A stretch of 64,000 nt of DNA from Owenia fusiformis (taxonomy: Eukaryota; Annelida; Polychaeta; Sabellida; Oweniidae): assembly GCA_903813345.2 (NCBI GenBank), contig CAIIXF020000011.1, positions 6,224,571 to 6,288,570 of the forward strand, read 5' to 3'. Position numbers and translations under genes: made by a program. Shown here piece by piece: positions 1-13,597 of this stretch (position 1 is its first letter; every line of letters begins with the position of its first letter). The notes beneath the pieces were generated by a model that saw only the letters and a list, made by a program, of their open reading frames with translations, was not told where the DNA came from and made no database searches.

Positions 1-254
1 GAGTATTTCATTTTCTTGCATTTCTATCCAATTTCAAGTATTGACTGTATGCATGTGAACTTTATTTCTTGCCAAGTTAATCAATCTAAGTTTATTTTGA
101 ATTTTAAAACAAGGCCCCATGACACCCATATCTTCTTAGGCTATATGGGGTCTGTTTTTCTTGACTGGTATGCACTTAGAGTTTGCTTTTTTTTCTAAGT
201 TCCATTACAACTTTTGGTCCTTTCCCTTTGGCACTTGTCCTTATATATTCTTAC

Positions 255-3200
255 CCTGTTGGGGTTTGCCTTGGTGTTGTATCCAAAGCATAGATGGGTG
301 TCACTCCTGGTTGAATTACAGCATTCTAGGTACCCACCAGGGGTGATATAACCTACAAGTAAATAAAGGAATAAATATGAAATAATAAAAACCACAATGG
401 GCAACATATGAACCAGCCCTAGCCCCTGTTAACCATACACATTTCATTTTACTTTCAAGATAATATAGGTCACTTAGTTTTATATTTTTGTGGAAAATAT
501 TTAACAATACAGTGTTCTCCTTAAAAAACATTTGGTGCAACCTTTCAAGTCTTAAAAAACCGGCGCTTGCAGTGCTCGCCCTCTCCAGGTGACCGCTTTA
601 CTTCACTCATTTTTCAAATCAGAAGTTGGAGGGCAGGGTGCCAACTGGGTGGCCTTTGGTTTCAAGTAGGGAGCCCCTCCCCCCCCCCGGTAAAAGTGAC
701 ATGAGGAGATCACTGCAATAGTTTACATAAATTATGATAAAAAAAGATTGAAAAATTTATAACGGGGAGGGATATGGGTGAATCAAGGAAATTTTTGGTG
801 TTGAACCAATTTGGGATGGAAACTCCTCGAAGGTTTTGGGTGGCTTGACCAAGGACCCCAAGATTACAACCACTATAAAGGGAAAGGGAAAGTTTGAGAG
901 TTTAAACCTTCAATGTAAATATTGTCCTACTTTTTATGGCAGTGTCTTCCTTTCGGACCTGCTCCACTGCCATGCAGAATCCAGGCACTGGTTCTTTCAT
1001 GCTGGCCTGGATGCACTGGCTCCAGTCTGCACTGCTGGTTACCCGGCAACCACTGATACTGGTCACATGATCACCTACATGAAGACCCCTTGGACCAGAT
1101 ACTGCAGAATTCTAAAATAATGGTTAGTATTTTTCTGTTAACATGATTCGTATTGTTATAATTTTGCACCATGGTCTTGTATTAACCCCTAAAAACCCTA
1201 ATACAGATTCAGTCAAAAAGGTACTTAATGTAAGACTTTTATCATCAATAATTTCGGAGTTTCAAAAAAAATTGGACCCACATCTAGGGATTTTTCGGTA
1301 AAAGTAACCCACTTTAGCAGCACATCCCCAAATAGCTAATATATGGGAATACCCCCCCCCAGGGGATTAATTTGGAAACTTATTAGAGGTACCAAATGTG
1401 TCCCACTTAGACAGGTTCACTATCATTCTAATTCTTTGAAGGAAAATGATGTCAGAGCAAACCACAGATCATTACAAATTCAGAACTTGGTTAATTTAAA
1501 TGAATATCTAGCTTGCATCAATTCTGAGGAATAGAGAGAATCAAGGGTCCACCTTATTATACATACCTCAAGAACATAGGTCAGAACCACTGATTTCCCA
1601 GTTGAGTAAAATGGCATGAGAAGCACTGGTTCGGAGTATAGGACAAAAATAGCGACTAAAACAATCACAAAGTTGTGCCACACCCCAGCGCAGTATATCC
1701 TTAGCTGCCTTAGGGGCGAGATAACCTGTAGGTGCTCTGTGTAGAGATCAACGAATGCTCCTGGGTAGAGCGCCATTATGAAGATTCCAAAGCCATTCAC
1801 TCTTACTTGTTCTCTGAAAGAAAGATTTAATGTTTGGAAAGAATGGTGTCTAAATGCTTGACAGTTTTGGAAAATTTTAACAATTTTCTCCCGCATACAA
1901 TATAACAATATTTGAAAATGCTGATTTGCCATTCACAAACATTTTTATTTTTGGGCCAAAAACAACATTTCTCATGAACCAAACTGTCACTTCCCCCCTC
2001 TCAATGGAAATAGATTTGTCTTTTTACTGCTTTTTATATTCAATTTGTGTCCAGATGAGAAATTGATAAAATTGGAATATTTCCCCAGATTTGGAAATAT
2101 TATGGGCAAAATAAGTAAATTAGAATTTTACATCCTATTGAGAAAAATCAAATTGAAGCGTATTCATTTTGTGATCAAACAATTTTTCTAAAGTAATCAC
2201 TTTTCAAAAGTGTTTATTCTGAAGACTCACCTGACAGCTGCAATAGCATGTCCTACTTCATGAAGTATCCCACACACTAGCAATGTCACTAAATAGTAAG
2301 TTACTTGACTCATTGGAAGGTTCACTCCAGGCATCTAAAATATAATTCTTATATTAGAAAGATGTAAATACATCAGTGAGTTTGATGCTGAACTCACTTG
2401 AGATTTTGATAATATATGTAAATTGCCATTCTGAAACTCAGACCATCTCTGCTTTGGTAAAAATGCTCCAAGAAAGGAACTGAGAGAAGGCTAAGATTTC
2501 CCAGGATGGCAAATCGCAGCAGGTTGTTTTAAATTCAAAAATGTGAATATTTCCTTCCATTCCTTTTGCATGATATCAAAATTTATTTGAAATAGTCTTG
2601 AACAGGGAAGATGAAATCATATTTACCACAGGCGAATCGCTGGGTGTTATGACTTAAAAAATACTGGATACTTTCATCCTCCGATCACAGGGCTTCAAAA
2701 TCCAGTATATTTTCTTTCTTTTTTTACCCCCTGCGATAAGCAGTTAGCATTTCCCCGATTAAGAACTTGCAATCTGATTGGCTGTTGTAACACTGCGACA
2801 GATATCATGTATAAGTCATTGCGCATAATTAGATCACATGATTCAGTATAATCGGGCACTTCCAAATTGGTTATAGCAGGGGAAAGAAGAAGGTACGGAT
2901 TCTGGATACCTGCTTAGGAGGATGGATACTTTAGACACTTTAGTCATTTAGCAAACTGCATGATATCAAAAAATACTTCAAAATAGTCTTCAAAGGAAAG
3001 ATGACATCATATTTACCACTGGTGTTAACACTTGTTGCTCAACTGGTTGGCGACTTAACGTATTGTAGACCATCAAACTCAATAAGAATACTGAGAGCAT
3101 CATTGCGAATAAGCCAAAAACTACACCCGCTGTGAACCAAATTCTTAGAAACTGTGGACGCCATTGACCTAGTCTGAGGAATAATCTGTTAAAGCAGGTG

Positions 3201-3726
3201 GTATACCATCGCAACTGCAAGATTGACACGGACAACCCACTCTTCCCAAGAAACGAGATGTAGTATCGGGAGAAGTGTACATGTGTCTGCAAAACAATGT
3301 TGAAACTATCTATTTTTTATGCAAATTATCGTGTATTTCTATTCTCTCTAGCCATGATGTCATTCCGTCGCATTATGGGCTAAACTAAATCAGTTAAGCT
3401 TCTTTAAATTGCAAGGATAAAATTACTCATTTGTTGATCAAATCGTCTTCTAACTCCAAGCCTCTAACAATGCGACAGTCATAGGTACAAAACAAGTATA
3501 ACTGATCGAAATGAAAATCCATCATCCTTATTCTCCGTGTACCAAGGAAAATACAGGTTCCTTGGTATACAGAGAGTGGGGGTGAATTTTCATTTTGGTC
3601 AATTCTACTATCTGTTGCGGCGCTTGTGGCGACAATAGAAATACGCACCTTCAAAAACACATCCAGCAAATAAAGACTTGCCCAGAAGCCAAGCAAAAGG
3701 GCAAAGCCTGTTACAGGCAATATCAT
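255..3726 (-). CDS. MBTPS2: Site-2 protease (MBTPS2), 5' exons, partial
   Basis: This is the membrane-embedded zinc metalloprotease of the Golgi that makes the second, intramembrane cut releasing SREBP and ATF6 transcription factors. Six exons are read on the minus strand: 3649-3726 (start Met), 3017-3286, 2231-2334, 1567-1813, 931-1111 and 255-352. Phases match at every junction and all have GT/AG borders. Exon 1 is a hydrophobic N-terminal segment. Exon 2 carries a conserved [17 protein letters not shown] stretch. Exon 3 holds the catalytic HEVGH (HExxH) after MPGVNLP. Exon 4 holds NGFGIF and YPGAFVDL. Exons 5 and 6 match the PDZ-like and cysteine-rich (ECCN) luminal region. The human serine-rich insert is absent. 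The C-terminal exons with the LDG zinc ligand lie beyond the left edge. I see no further exon in 1-254. The family assignment is secure from motif order; exact borders are by eye. Confidence 0.93.
2569..3020. repeat. Direct duplication of the exon-2 donor region flanking a MITE
   Basis: About 60 bp at 2569-2632 (beginning with tgatatcaaa and ending atatttaccac) is repeated with changes at 2959-3020. The second copy includes the real splice donor of MBTPS2 exon 2. The inverted-repeat element at 2666-2934 lies between the copies. The duplicate therefore carries a second, decoy-like donor sequence inside intron 2. Confidence 0.6.
2666..2934. mobile_element. Miniature inverted-repeat element, copy 1
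   Basis: This is a 270-bp element with imperfect terminal inverted repeats of about 40 bp. The left end reads CATCCTCCGATCACAGGG and the reverse of the right end reads CATCCTCCTAAGCAGG; both continue into ATCCAG/ATCCGTA. A second copy with the same interior (agcagttagcatttcccc) lies at 45781-46029. There is no coding capacity, so it is a non-autonomous DNA transposon of unassigned superfamily. Confidence 0.7.
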
Positions 3727-4179
3727 TTTTCTTGTAACTAAGACATATTTTCCATCTACAACACTAATGAAATTTTGAATATTTCATGATTCATATTCAT
3801 CAATAATCTGCATTCATTTTCCTCAGCTGTTCACATGTTTTGATAAACAAAGCAGCATTGTGATTTTTAAACATCAATAGCTCCTCTATGCGGTAGACCT
3901 TTCTTTCAAATTTGACTTAATAGTTGTAATATATATTTTTCTTTATTCCGCCAGTTTTTGACTGTATTCCTCTGTCGTAAGATTGAGATTTTAAGAAATA
4001 AATCAAGAAAAGTTGACCAAATTTACTTTTTACAAAGTAGGTCAATAGTGATCCCGGGCAGTCGATAGTGCTCGAATCTAATTGGCTAATACATTTTATT
4101 ACAAGTATTTTGATTGGTCCAAATCACCGGCAAGAAAGGAAACACAATTGCATCCTGGGTAAGATTGCATCAGTCCAAA
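3727..4179. promoter_or_regulatory. Bidirectional MBTPS2/EIF2S3 promoter region
   Basis: The start codons of the minus-strand MBTPS2 (3726) and plus-strand EIF2S3 (4180) are only 453 bp apart and point away from each other. The interval contains two inverted CCAAT boxes (ATTGG at 4081-4085 and 4112-4116) close to the EIF2S3 start and no obvious TATA box there. A shared promoter is inferred from the geometry; the CCAAT boxes are seen directly. Confidence 0.6.
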
Positions 4180-7100
4180 ATGTCGAACACGAATACAGAA
4201 TACAAAAGTCAACAGCCGCATTTGTCTAAGCAAGACTTATCTAGTTTGGTGAGTGTGATGTAATAATATTGCCATATGAAAACCTGTAATTTGATATCCC
4301 AGGTAATACCATCAGGGACATACTAACCGAGATATATCTAATCAAACGTGACACATGGATGACGACATGCTGAATTTTAGCCTGACATTTTGTTTCTAAA
4401 TTTCCTCCGAAGTCTGTCATATGATGTGTCCCTCTCACTCAACGATTGCATTCAAGCTTGTGAAATTATAATAATCAATTTTTGGCAACTGTTTCGGCTA
4501 CAGTTGCTTTTCTTTATGCATGTAGCTGTATACTAAATTAAATCACCGAACATGCAAAATACTTTCCGTGAATCTGAAGTGGAGACTTTTGAATCATGAT
4601 ATGGAATTTGGTAGATGATTACTATTGGACACATTTTTCAGACTGGGGTTTCTAACGAACAGGCCTATGCTCATTAATTTGAAAGAGGTGTGTAAAAGGA
4701 AACCGTCCCTATTCATCGAATCCTACGACCCCCTCTACGTTTGTGGTTGTACGCGCGAATCATTGGTCAATCAATGTTTTTGCAAAAATGGAGAAAATAC
4801 TACGCATTGCATACTTAAATGACCTACCTCATTACGGGATTCCCCTTATGACTGGTGCATGCCGGGAGGATGTAGTACTAAATGGAGGAATTTGATGGTT
4901 GAAATAAGTTAAATATTACACGCAACCTATTGCTGTCAAAAACGAAAATCTCTTTGTTCTTCCGATAAACCAACTATTGGGGATTCAACTACATAGTGTG
5001 GATCGTATGCATCAAAATTGCATGAAATTTGTACTTGTTGATTACTGCTGTTAATGAATACTAAAGAAGTACCTATTCTTAATTTGAATTTCCAGATAGT
5101 TCTATTAGATAAATGTTTGTCATACTTTTGTGTGTCATGATTTCCAAGCAAAAACTTTAAGATTGATGACTTCCCTCAAAATAGAGACCAACTGGTCTAG
5201 AAGATCAATGTTTCTTTCTAAAATCCCACTGATTCCTTGGAAAATCAATATTTCCCTCTATGTAAAGGCCCATGAGCATTCTTTTTGATGACTTTCAAAT
5301 AAATGCCCAGGCAAAATAAACATTCAGTGGGTGTATTAGAAAGAAACTCTGGTTGAAGATTTTCAACTACCAATCCAATAACCGAAAAAAGTTAGGATAT
5401 ATAACGACATGATAAAGTCTACTTTCTCTTCATTATAAATTATTAGTCAATCCTTGAGATGGTTTACTTCTTATCTTTCTTTTTAGTCGTTTCTAAACTT
5501 TAAGGGTTTTCCCCTTTGGACATTGAACTTCCATATTGTTATATTTAATCAGTTAATGCAAAGTGAAAAACCTGACGAAATATCAAGACATATTTTTTCT
5601 GACGCAATATCCCATCTTGAAACTGTGCTTCAGTGAGATATGAGAACAAAAAATTAATGTCTGTAAGTCCACCCAGCATTTTATTAGTGCATCAATAAGT
5701 TCACATTATTTATATTACTAATATTTTATAAACAAATCCAGTAGCCAAATAAATTTCAGTGTTTATTGTCTAATGACTGAATTTGTCTCTTTACTGCTAA
5801 AGCCTGTGACCGGATGCTAAAACAATGGGAACATTTTTTTTTAAAATAAGATTACGATATACATTTTACATTTTACAGAAGTGTCTTACAGACCCATAGG
5901 GGACCTGGGGTGATTTTATTTAAATGCAAAAAGTGTTTTATATATGTAGTTGTATTTTAACTCAGAGACTATAATGAATTTTAAAAAATACGATAACAAT
6001 AATAAAAAGTAATGCCATAATGTGCATGTAACAGAATAAATAAATATCGTATTGTCAATATTTGACTTATCAATAAGTTCTGTCAATGGAGTTTGCTCCA
6101 CCCAGGCGTTGCTATTATATTTACTTTAATACATGTACTTATTTCATTTATGGACATGAGCCAATACACAACTCTAGGATATGATTAAGAACGTTCTGGC
6201 TGATGCAATAATATAACAGTAAAACCTGTCAAAGTGAACCATTCCAGAACTGATTAAAAGTGTTCATATATATAGGACAGATTTTCATATTTAAAGGTTC
6301 TGCTGTAAAAGTTTATAGGGTATTTGAAAATAGAATTAAACAAGTGTTCACATTTTGAGTGTTCAGTTTTTGAGTGTTCAGTTTTTGAGTGTTCAGTTTT
6401 GAGATGTGTTCGCACAAACACGTTTTGCTGTAGGTACAAATCGCACAGTATATATAAACCGATTCAAGAATTTGGTTACAAAACTAAAAATAAAAGTCAG
6501 AATTAATTTAGAGGTATAAAACTATAAAACTTTACTGCTGTGAGTATTAAATATGTAACTTAAATGGAGGAATCATTCGGTGGAAACTTGAATAAGTTTC
6601 AGCATAAAAATGACTTGAAAGACATTGTAAGTTGGAGTAAAAAGGGAATTCTTCATTATGATCACACATGTAGGCAGGATATCAGAAAAGGGGAATTTTT
6701 AAAGAAAAAAACATGTCATCTGATTAACTGATTTTTTTTAAAATTTAGGGTGATCCCATATTTAGTGTCAGTCTTGATTTTTCATTTTGCTATTTCTAGC
6801 AGCAGTGGCTTTTCTTTTGTTTACACATATGCTCAAATTTTAAATTAATTGATGAATACATTTTAACTTCAGAATTAAAGAACCATAATTGTTATTTTAA
6901 AAATTTGAATTTAATAATGGCATTCACAGAATAATCTCAGTTTAACTAATAACTAAAAAAATAGCTAATGGCAACCAGTCAATAGCATTGATATACAAAA
7001 TTGTGCTCTCGTTCATTTTAGCATTTGTTTTTCTTAAACTTTTTAACTGTTAAACTGACTGTATTAATTTATTGTATAATATTAAAATATAAATCATGAT

Positions 7101-10100
7101 GTCAATTTTAATATAAGGCATAAAATTTGTCAATCAAAATGAATCATTTTATAAGTTAATGAATAAAACAATATAAACCTGATCAGATGTGGATTTTACA
7201 TAGAATTTAAAGACAAATCAAGCCATTTGTAAGTATTATTGTATCTATAATGAATTAACTTTTAATTTTCCAGGACATTAATAAGCTTAATCCCCTGTCT
7301 CCTGAGATCATCAGTAGGCAGGCAACAATCAACATCGGAACAATTGGTCATGTGGCTCACGGGAAATCTACTGTCGTGAAAGCAATTTCAGGAGTACAGG
7401 TGAGAAGAATTTGTCTTGCAAGAAATATTTGAAGAAAATCTAATTGTTTTAAAAAATCATGTAGCTGTGATAGAATGTATGGCAGGCAATAAGATTACAA
7501 GGTTTTATTGTCAAAATATGCAGACTCTGAAGTTATTCAATTATTTTATCGGCAAATGACCCCTTTGGAACACCCTCTTAAATAACAAGCATTTTCTAAT
7601 GCATTTGATATTCAGTTTCATTGTGTTTATTAAGATGCATCACAGATACTATGTCTATATTTTCCTGGAAACTAGGGGCAGATTAAAAAAACTTGATTGA
7701 AACTGAGAAAAAATTAATTACCTTTTTCAGACTGTCAGATTCAAAAATGAATTGCAAAGAAACATTACAATTAAGCTTGGATATGCCAACGCAAAGATCT
7801 ATAAATGTGATGACGAGAAATGTCCACGTCCAGGGAATTACAGATCATGTGGAAGTAATAAGGAAGATGATTTCCCCTGCGACAGGCCAGGATGTAATGG
7901 CCGATTCAGGCTAAAAAGGTAGGAATCTTTTTTTAGTCATAGTCATAGTCAAGAACATAATATTGATGTTATGATTCTTGCAGTGAACAGTTTCAACTTT
8001 TCTTACTCCGAAATATGGCACTTTTTTTATTTCAGTTTTTCTTTAAGAATCATACAACTGAACGATAAAATATTCAAAACTTGCATCAGTTTATACTCGT
8101 TCGATAAACCCAGGTCAACACTGTGGTTTTAATTAGGAAATGAAAGTACTTTACTCATAAATTCCAATAACTTTTTATGAGAACATAAGAGAACCGACTG
8201 CTATACTTGCAGACACTCATGTCCAAATTATTTGTTCATGTTGTGTACGCACCATTGTTGTGTACTATGTATTTTGGCATTTTGACAAATATTTTACGAC
8301 ATGTACTTCTGTTATTGAATTGGGATTGTATTGTTGTCTTTAACTTCTAAATAAGTAAATATGTTTTACAAGGTTAATGATTAACCTTATTTTGATTGAG
8401 ACATTTTATATTGGATTGCATCAGCCAAATATGTTACAGTTGTGAGTGAAAACCTTAACAACTTGAATCCAACTAATGATCTGAACATCTCTCAATGTGA
8501 ACACTTGTGGTTTATCTATAAGAAGTGTTCACTTCAGATATTTATGCAAATCAATTTTCCATTTAAAAATCTACCTTGCCAATGATTCATCATCCTTTGC
8601 TTCACCTGAGAAACTAGCATATATTTGGTCTTAATTCGTATTATTCATGATGTCATATATTGCAGTGATCTCCCAAGGATTTTTTTTTCGGGTGGTTGCA
8701 AAATTCTCATTTTCACAATTCAGACCAGAATTGGTCAAAAAATGCCATATTTTCATGATTTTTCTCATTTTCAAGTGGGCACAAATAGATTTTCAGGTGA
8801 GTGCAAGCCTATTTTCAAAATCTCAGGTGGGTTACCATTTGTTTTAATGCTGAGGTGATCACTGTATTGAGATAGTTAACATTTCTACATTTAAGTTATG
8901 ACATCATGGATCCCATCAAAAAATGCAGCGACTTTGATGTAGCAAACTGTAATGTGGCAGCATTTATTGGAAATGTTTTTGTAAGTATATACTGAATGAC
9001 ATAATTAACTTGTACAATTTGATTCCAGGCATGTGTCATTTGTTGATTGTCCAGGCCACGACATTCTTATGGCCACCATGTTGAACGGTGCTGCCGTCAT
9101 GGACGCTGCCCTCCTGCTAATAGGTTTGTACACAAAATATTTGAAATCAAGTAGGCCGAACAGCTAGGAATGAATTATATCCCCAAATAGACTTTTACGT
9201 CTTGTTGCTATTAGGGATCATGAAGCTGCAGATAGTTAAGAGAAATGATTTAATGTCAAAAATTCTGCCATTTTTAGTAAACACAAGCTCAAAAAAAGAG
9301 AGTATTTTGCTGTTATAGAAACCATAAACACATCCTACAGTCCTAATTTTGCAGATAGCCAAAAAAGAAAGGGAAATGACAAAATGTAAAACTCATGCCC
9401 ATTATACGATACCCCCATAGCATGAAATAATGTAAAAGCAATTCATATTTCAGCTGGTAATGAATCATGTCCCCAACCACAGACATCAGAGCATCTTGCT
9501 GCCATAGAAATCATGAAACTGAAACATCTCCTAATCCTGCAGAACAAGATAGATATTGTGAAGGAGAGTCAAGCCAGAGACCAGTATGAACAGATCTTGA
9601 AATTTGTGCAAGGTAGGTACTTAATTTACTCAAATTGTGGTTCAAGATGGTACTTCATTGATTAATAAAGTTTATGCGATTAGGTTTTTTGCGATTTGTT
9701 AGCTTTTATTTTGTTTTTATATATTCAAGTCTTTTAACTGGAAATTTAAGTGAGGATTATCAGGGGTCAAATGCAGTTTTATTGAATGTCAGTTTTTTAT
9801 TAAGTTCATAGTTCTATAGATTTATTTTGAATCTAGCATAACTACAAATTATAACAATGAAATTATTACAAAAAATCGTTTTGCCGGATCCATTAACCAC
9901 TTTTAAATATATTTTATAGGGACAGTCGCAGAGGGCGCTCCAATCGTCCCCATATCTGCCCAGCTAAAATATAACATAGAAGTCATATGTGAATATGTTA
10001 CAAAAAAAATCCCAGTGCCTTTGAGGGACTTCACTTCTGCACCCAGACTTATAGGTAAGTCCAGTGTTTGTAACTTTGTATACTGTTTAAAGAAAGCTCT

Positions 10101-12701
10101 GTTTAATACTGTTTGCATGAGAGATGACATCTGAACTCCTCTGAGATGACCTAATTGAGTTGTTGCTCATTCATGATATCCTGTATATGCATAAAATAAA
10201 CCCATATAGGGTGGTACCAATGTCAGAGCATCAAGAGATGCAAATCTTTTTCAGGGTTGAATCATCACCAATATGGCAACCATTTTTCACAAAAATGTAA
10301 TCTTTGATAACTCAAGTACACAGAAGCTCAGCTTGAGAAAGAATTTTCAAAAAGGGAGATATTTTTCATAGAATAACATTATCTTTGATTACTCAAAATA
10401 CCAGTTGACAGATTTGGTTGAAATATTATGTGCTGATTCCAAGAGACAAGAAGCTCAAGAAGATGACCAATTAAATTCAAATTGGCCACCATTTTTCGTA
10501 AAAAACATAATGTTTGATTACTCATGATACCAATGGACAGACTTGTTCAAATTTTATATGCTGATACCAGGGACAAAGGAGCTCTGTTCAAGAAGAGATT
10601 TTCAAGATGGCTGGTTTTTATCAAAACATGTTTTGTTAGTGGGATTTGTTACTCTGTAGAGTTGCTGTTTTCTAGTTCAAAGTGTTCCAAGAAACGGTTG
10701 GAATCTGATATACATTAATAAATTTTAAATTTGTTTCAGTTATCCGATCATTTGATGTGAACAAGCCTGGATGTGAGGTTGAGGACCTTAAGGGGGGAGT
10801 AGCCGGAGGCAGTATTCTAAAGGGCGTCTTAAAGGTATGGACAAAATAGGATTTCTCGAATGGTAGCAAAATTCTCAATTCTCAAATTTTCAATTTTAAA
10901 ATGGGTACAAAAGTTTCCAAGGTTAAAGGGTGTCTTTGTATTGTATTAGGACAAAATAGGATTTCTCTTCTCGAGTGGTAGCAAAATTCTCAATTTCAAA
11001 ACTTAACTCAAAACTTAATACCAAAGTTTCCAAGGTCTAAATATGCCTGTATTTCATGGTATGTCCCATGTTCAAGTAGATGCACCAAGAGTTGGTATAT
11101 TCATGGATGAACCAACAAACTATCAATAAATGAATGTAAATCATGTAAATTATAATTTTTGTTCATTCATTTTAAATTTTACTATCTTTTGTTTCTACAG
11201 GTTGGTCAAGAAATCGAGGTTCGTCCAGGAATTGTAGCTAAAGACGCTGATGGAAAATTAACATGTAAACCCATCTATTCATCAATTGTGTCACTCTATG
11301 CTGAGCAAAACGACCTCCAGTATGCTGCCCCAGGTGGTCTAATAGGTGAGTGAAGAGGAGTGTCTTCAATCCCAGAATGCATTGTACAAATAGTTTAAGA
11401 GGTTTAGAGTTTGTTGTATTCTCTAGATCTTTTCTGTAGTCACAATCTTGCAAGTGTCTGTATTTAGTTGAGGTATGTTATTCTAGTAGTACCATAGCTC
11501 TAGTACAATTATATTAACAAAGATGGCATACTAGTCTCACTAAGATATTTCACAGTTTGTCATATGTGTCAGCATCATGGTCAAAAATGAAACTGATCAA
11601 ATAAGTTTTTAATCCTTTTGCCTTTTTGTAATCCAGGTGTTGGCACCAAGATTGACCCTACCCTGTGCAGAGCTGATCGTATGGTGGGACACGTCCTAGG
11701 AGCAGTTGACACTCTCCCAGAAATCTACACTGAATTGGAAATTTCATATTTCTTGCTCAGGAGATTGCTGGGTGTCCGAGTTGAAGGAGATAAAAAAGGA
11801 GCCAAGGTAAGTTTGTTAAACCATGCACTTACACCAGTACACTGGTATGATATTCCATGTTATATTTCTGTAACCATGAATAAGGATAACATCAAGCAAT
11901 AGTTAAATTGTTGCTTTAGAATCCCATTTGTGTCTGAATCCATCAATTTTGATGATTTGTCATTTTGTTTAGTAAAAATGTTTTTATCATTTTAGTTTTT
12001 CATAACTTTGCCATATTCCAGTGGATTTTTGAAGTTTTTGCTTGAATTTCCTCAACTTTGTAATATTCCAATGTATTTTGAAGATTTCACTAGGTTTCAG
12101 CAGACTTTTACTTTGATATCTCAACACTAATTTTCTAGGTGGCCAAACTCTCAAAGAATGACATTCTGATGGTAAACATTGGCTCACTGTCCAGCGGAGG
12201 TAGAGTGTTGGCTGTAAAGGCTGATTTAGCAAAAATAGGTCTCACCAACCCTGTGTGTACTGAAATAGGAGAAAAAATTGCATTGAGCAGAAGAGTGGAA
12301 AAACATTGGAGGTAGGTTTCAAAAGTGGAAACTGATTTTTCAACTTAATAATTGGTTATGGAACAGTTTGTAAGTTAATTTTCTAAGAATGATGTACATT
12401 TGATTTATATCAATACAATATGAGTATTGTCAACTTTAAGAGTCTGTTTTGAGGAAATTTGCAACGTTTCCATATTAAAATTCTAATTTCGATAATTTTG
12501 TCCGTTATTGAACAAAATTATTGAACAAACAAGGTAATTTCAAATTTTTTCTTTTTTGCCTAATTTTTGCTTAAAAATGTGATGGTCATCACCATATTGA
12601 TCACACTATGTAACTTATTGCTCTTGTATTCCAGGTTGATCGGCTGGGGACAAATCAGAAGAGGGGTAACTGTAAAACCACTATCACCAGATGATTCGTA
12701 A
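4180..12701 (+). CDS. EIF2S3: Translation initiation factor 2 subunit gamma (eIF2 gamma)
   Basis: This is the GTPase subunit of eIF2, which with GTP carries initiator Met-tRNA to the 40S ribosome in the cytosol. Eleven exons join in frame: 4180-4248, 7274-7399, 7731-7918, 9029-9123, 9454-9612, 9920-10054, 10740-10834, 11201-11345, 11637-11806, 12139-12311 and 12635-12701. They total 1422 nt, i.e. 473 residues, against 472 in human. GTPase motifs are visible: P-loop GHVAHGKST (about residue 48), DCPGH (G3), NKID (G4) and SAQ (G5). The third exon carries the cysteine zinc-knuckle ([16 protein letters not shown], then DFPCDRPGC). Domains II and III follow, ending [13 protein letters not shown]. 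All borders are GT-AG. Introns hold dispersed repeats at 8663-8868, 10260-10700 and 10838-11040. No defects were seen; this looks like the functional single-copy gene. Confidence 0.97.
6343..6404. repeat. Short tandem repeat in EIF2S3 intron 1
   Basis: About three and a half contiguous copies of a 16-17 bp unit (tgagtgttcagttttt). It happens to keep a short open frame on both strands, but nothing suggests coding. Confidence 0.7.
8663..8868 (+). repeat. Dispersed repeat, copy in EIF2S3 intron 3
   Basis: About 205 bp with short inverted ends (CAGTGATC at the left, GATCACTG at the right). A reverse-oriented relative lies at 31512-31703; both share a core reading attctcattttcacaattc. It is probably a non-autonomous DNA element. 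Its short open frames are shadows. Confidence 0.65.
10260..10700. repeat. Dispersed cttgaaaat/gttatcaaagatta-type repeat in intron 6
   Basis: A reverse-oriented relative of the repeat array at 21720-22940, with similar sequence at 60990-61175. The end nearest 10690 reads gagttgctgttttctagtt, matching the terminus at about 21720 (inverted) and at about 61170. It is a multi-copy family in this genome and has no coding capacity. Confidence 0.65.
10838..11040. repeat. Two tandem copies of a ~100-bp unit
   Basis: The block beginning acaaaataggatttctc and running through caaaattctcaatt to aaagtttccaaggt occurs at about 10841-10925 and again at about 10951-11036, in intron 7 of EIF2S3. Confidence 0.6.
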
Positions 12702-12882
12702 ATATTGTTGTGTCAAGCGATGCAGCGAATTATGTTTCTGCCCAACTGAAGATCACGTTATAGAACTGTCCAAGAAGTGGTCATAAATTGGGACTTCACT
12801 TGGTGTTATTTTATGTAAATCTCCATTTACAAAGTCTGAATGGGCGAATATGAGATCTATCTCTGCATTCACAAACTATATA

Positions 12883-12888
12883 AATAAA
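12883..12888 (+). terminator. Polyadenylation signal of EIF2S3
   Basis: AATAAA about 180 nt after the EIF2S3 stop codon. Another AATAAA-like site follows near 12930 (gttaataaaatt). Confidence 0.5.
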
Positions 12889-12949
12889 TAGATAACTGTA
12901 TATATAGGAGACACAACCACAAAAGTTAATAAAATTTCTAAGGAACACT

Positions 12950-13590
12950 GCGAACTGTTTTATTTAATGATTAAAAGTACACTTGAAAAAGGAAAATTGC
13001 TATCAGGATACATCATGGATTACTGGTCAAAATTGAACTATTGACCAGTTGCTATATTATTTTCTACACAACAGCTGATCCAGATGGAAAATAAGCCTCT
13101 AGGCTTGTGAGCCCTGCTTGTGATGAACCATTTCACTGATATGCTTTGTATATAAAGCCGAGGGAGTCAGTGTGTACACGGTGTAAAGCGTAAATATAGT
13201 GATCATGGAACTATTTTTGTGTATTACATGTATATGGGAAATATTTCTGTAAACTAAAATTAAATAAATAAATACAGAATATTTGTATTTCAAATCATAA
13301 CAAATCTTAGTTTATTGGTACATTTTCTATACATGCAATCGGAAAATATTTAAGCGATGCATTTGTCTGGGCAATTGGTCATATGTATAGGTGATTGGTC
13401 ATACGTATAAGTTGACGTTTTGATTTTTTTATGCAAGCTTAAACGCTCTATTACTGATGGAAAAAACGGCACCAGGACTCCGTAAACATGCTCAGTATTA
13501 ACAATGGTCAGAAAAAAGTCACCACAAGTTAAAAGGAACAGAACTTGTTTTTTAACCAGTGATTATGGAAGTTAATGGCGTCAGAGCAAC
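12950..13590. other. Intergenic, no gene seen
   Basis: Between the EIF2S3 3' end and the minisatellite I see only AT-rich sequence with chance open frames and no recognisable exon. Confidence 0.5.
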
Positions 13591-13597
13591 GGCACAA

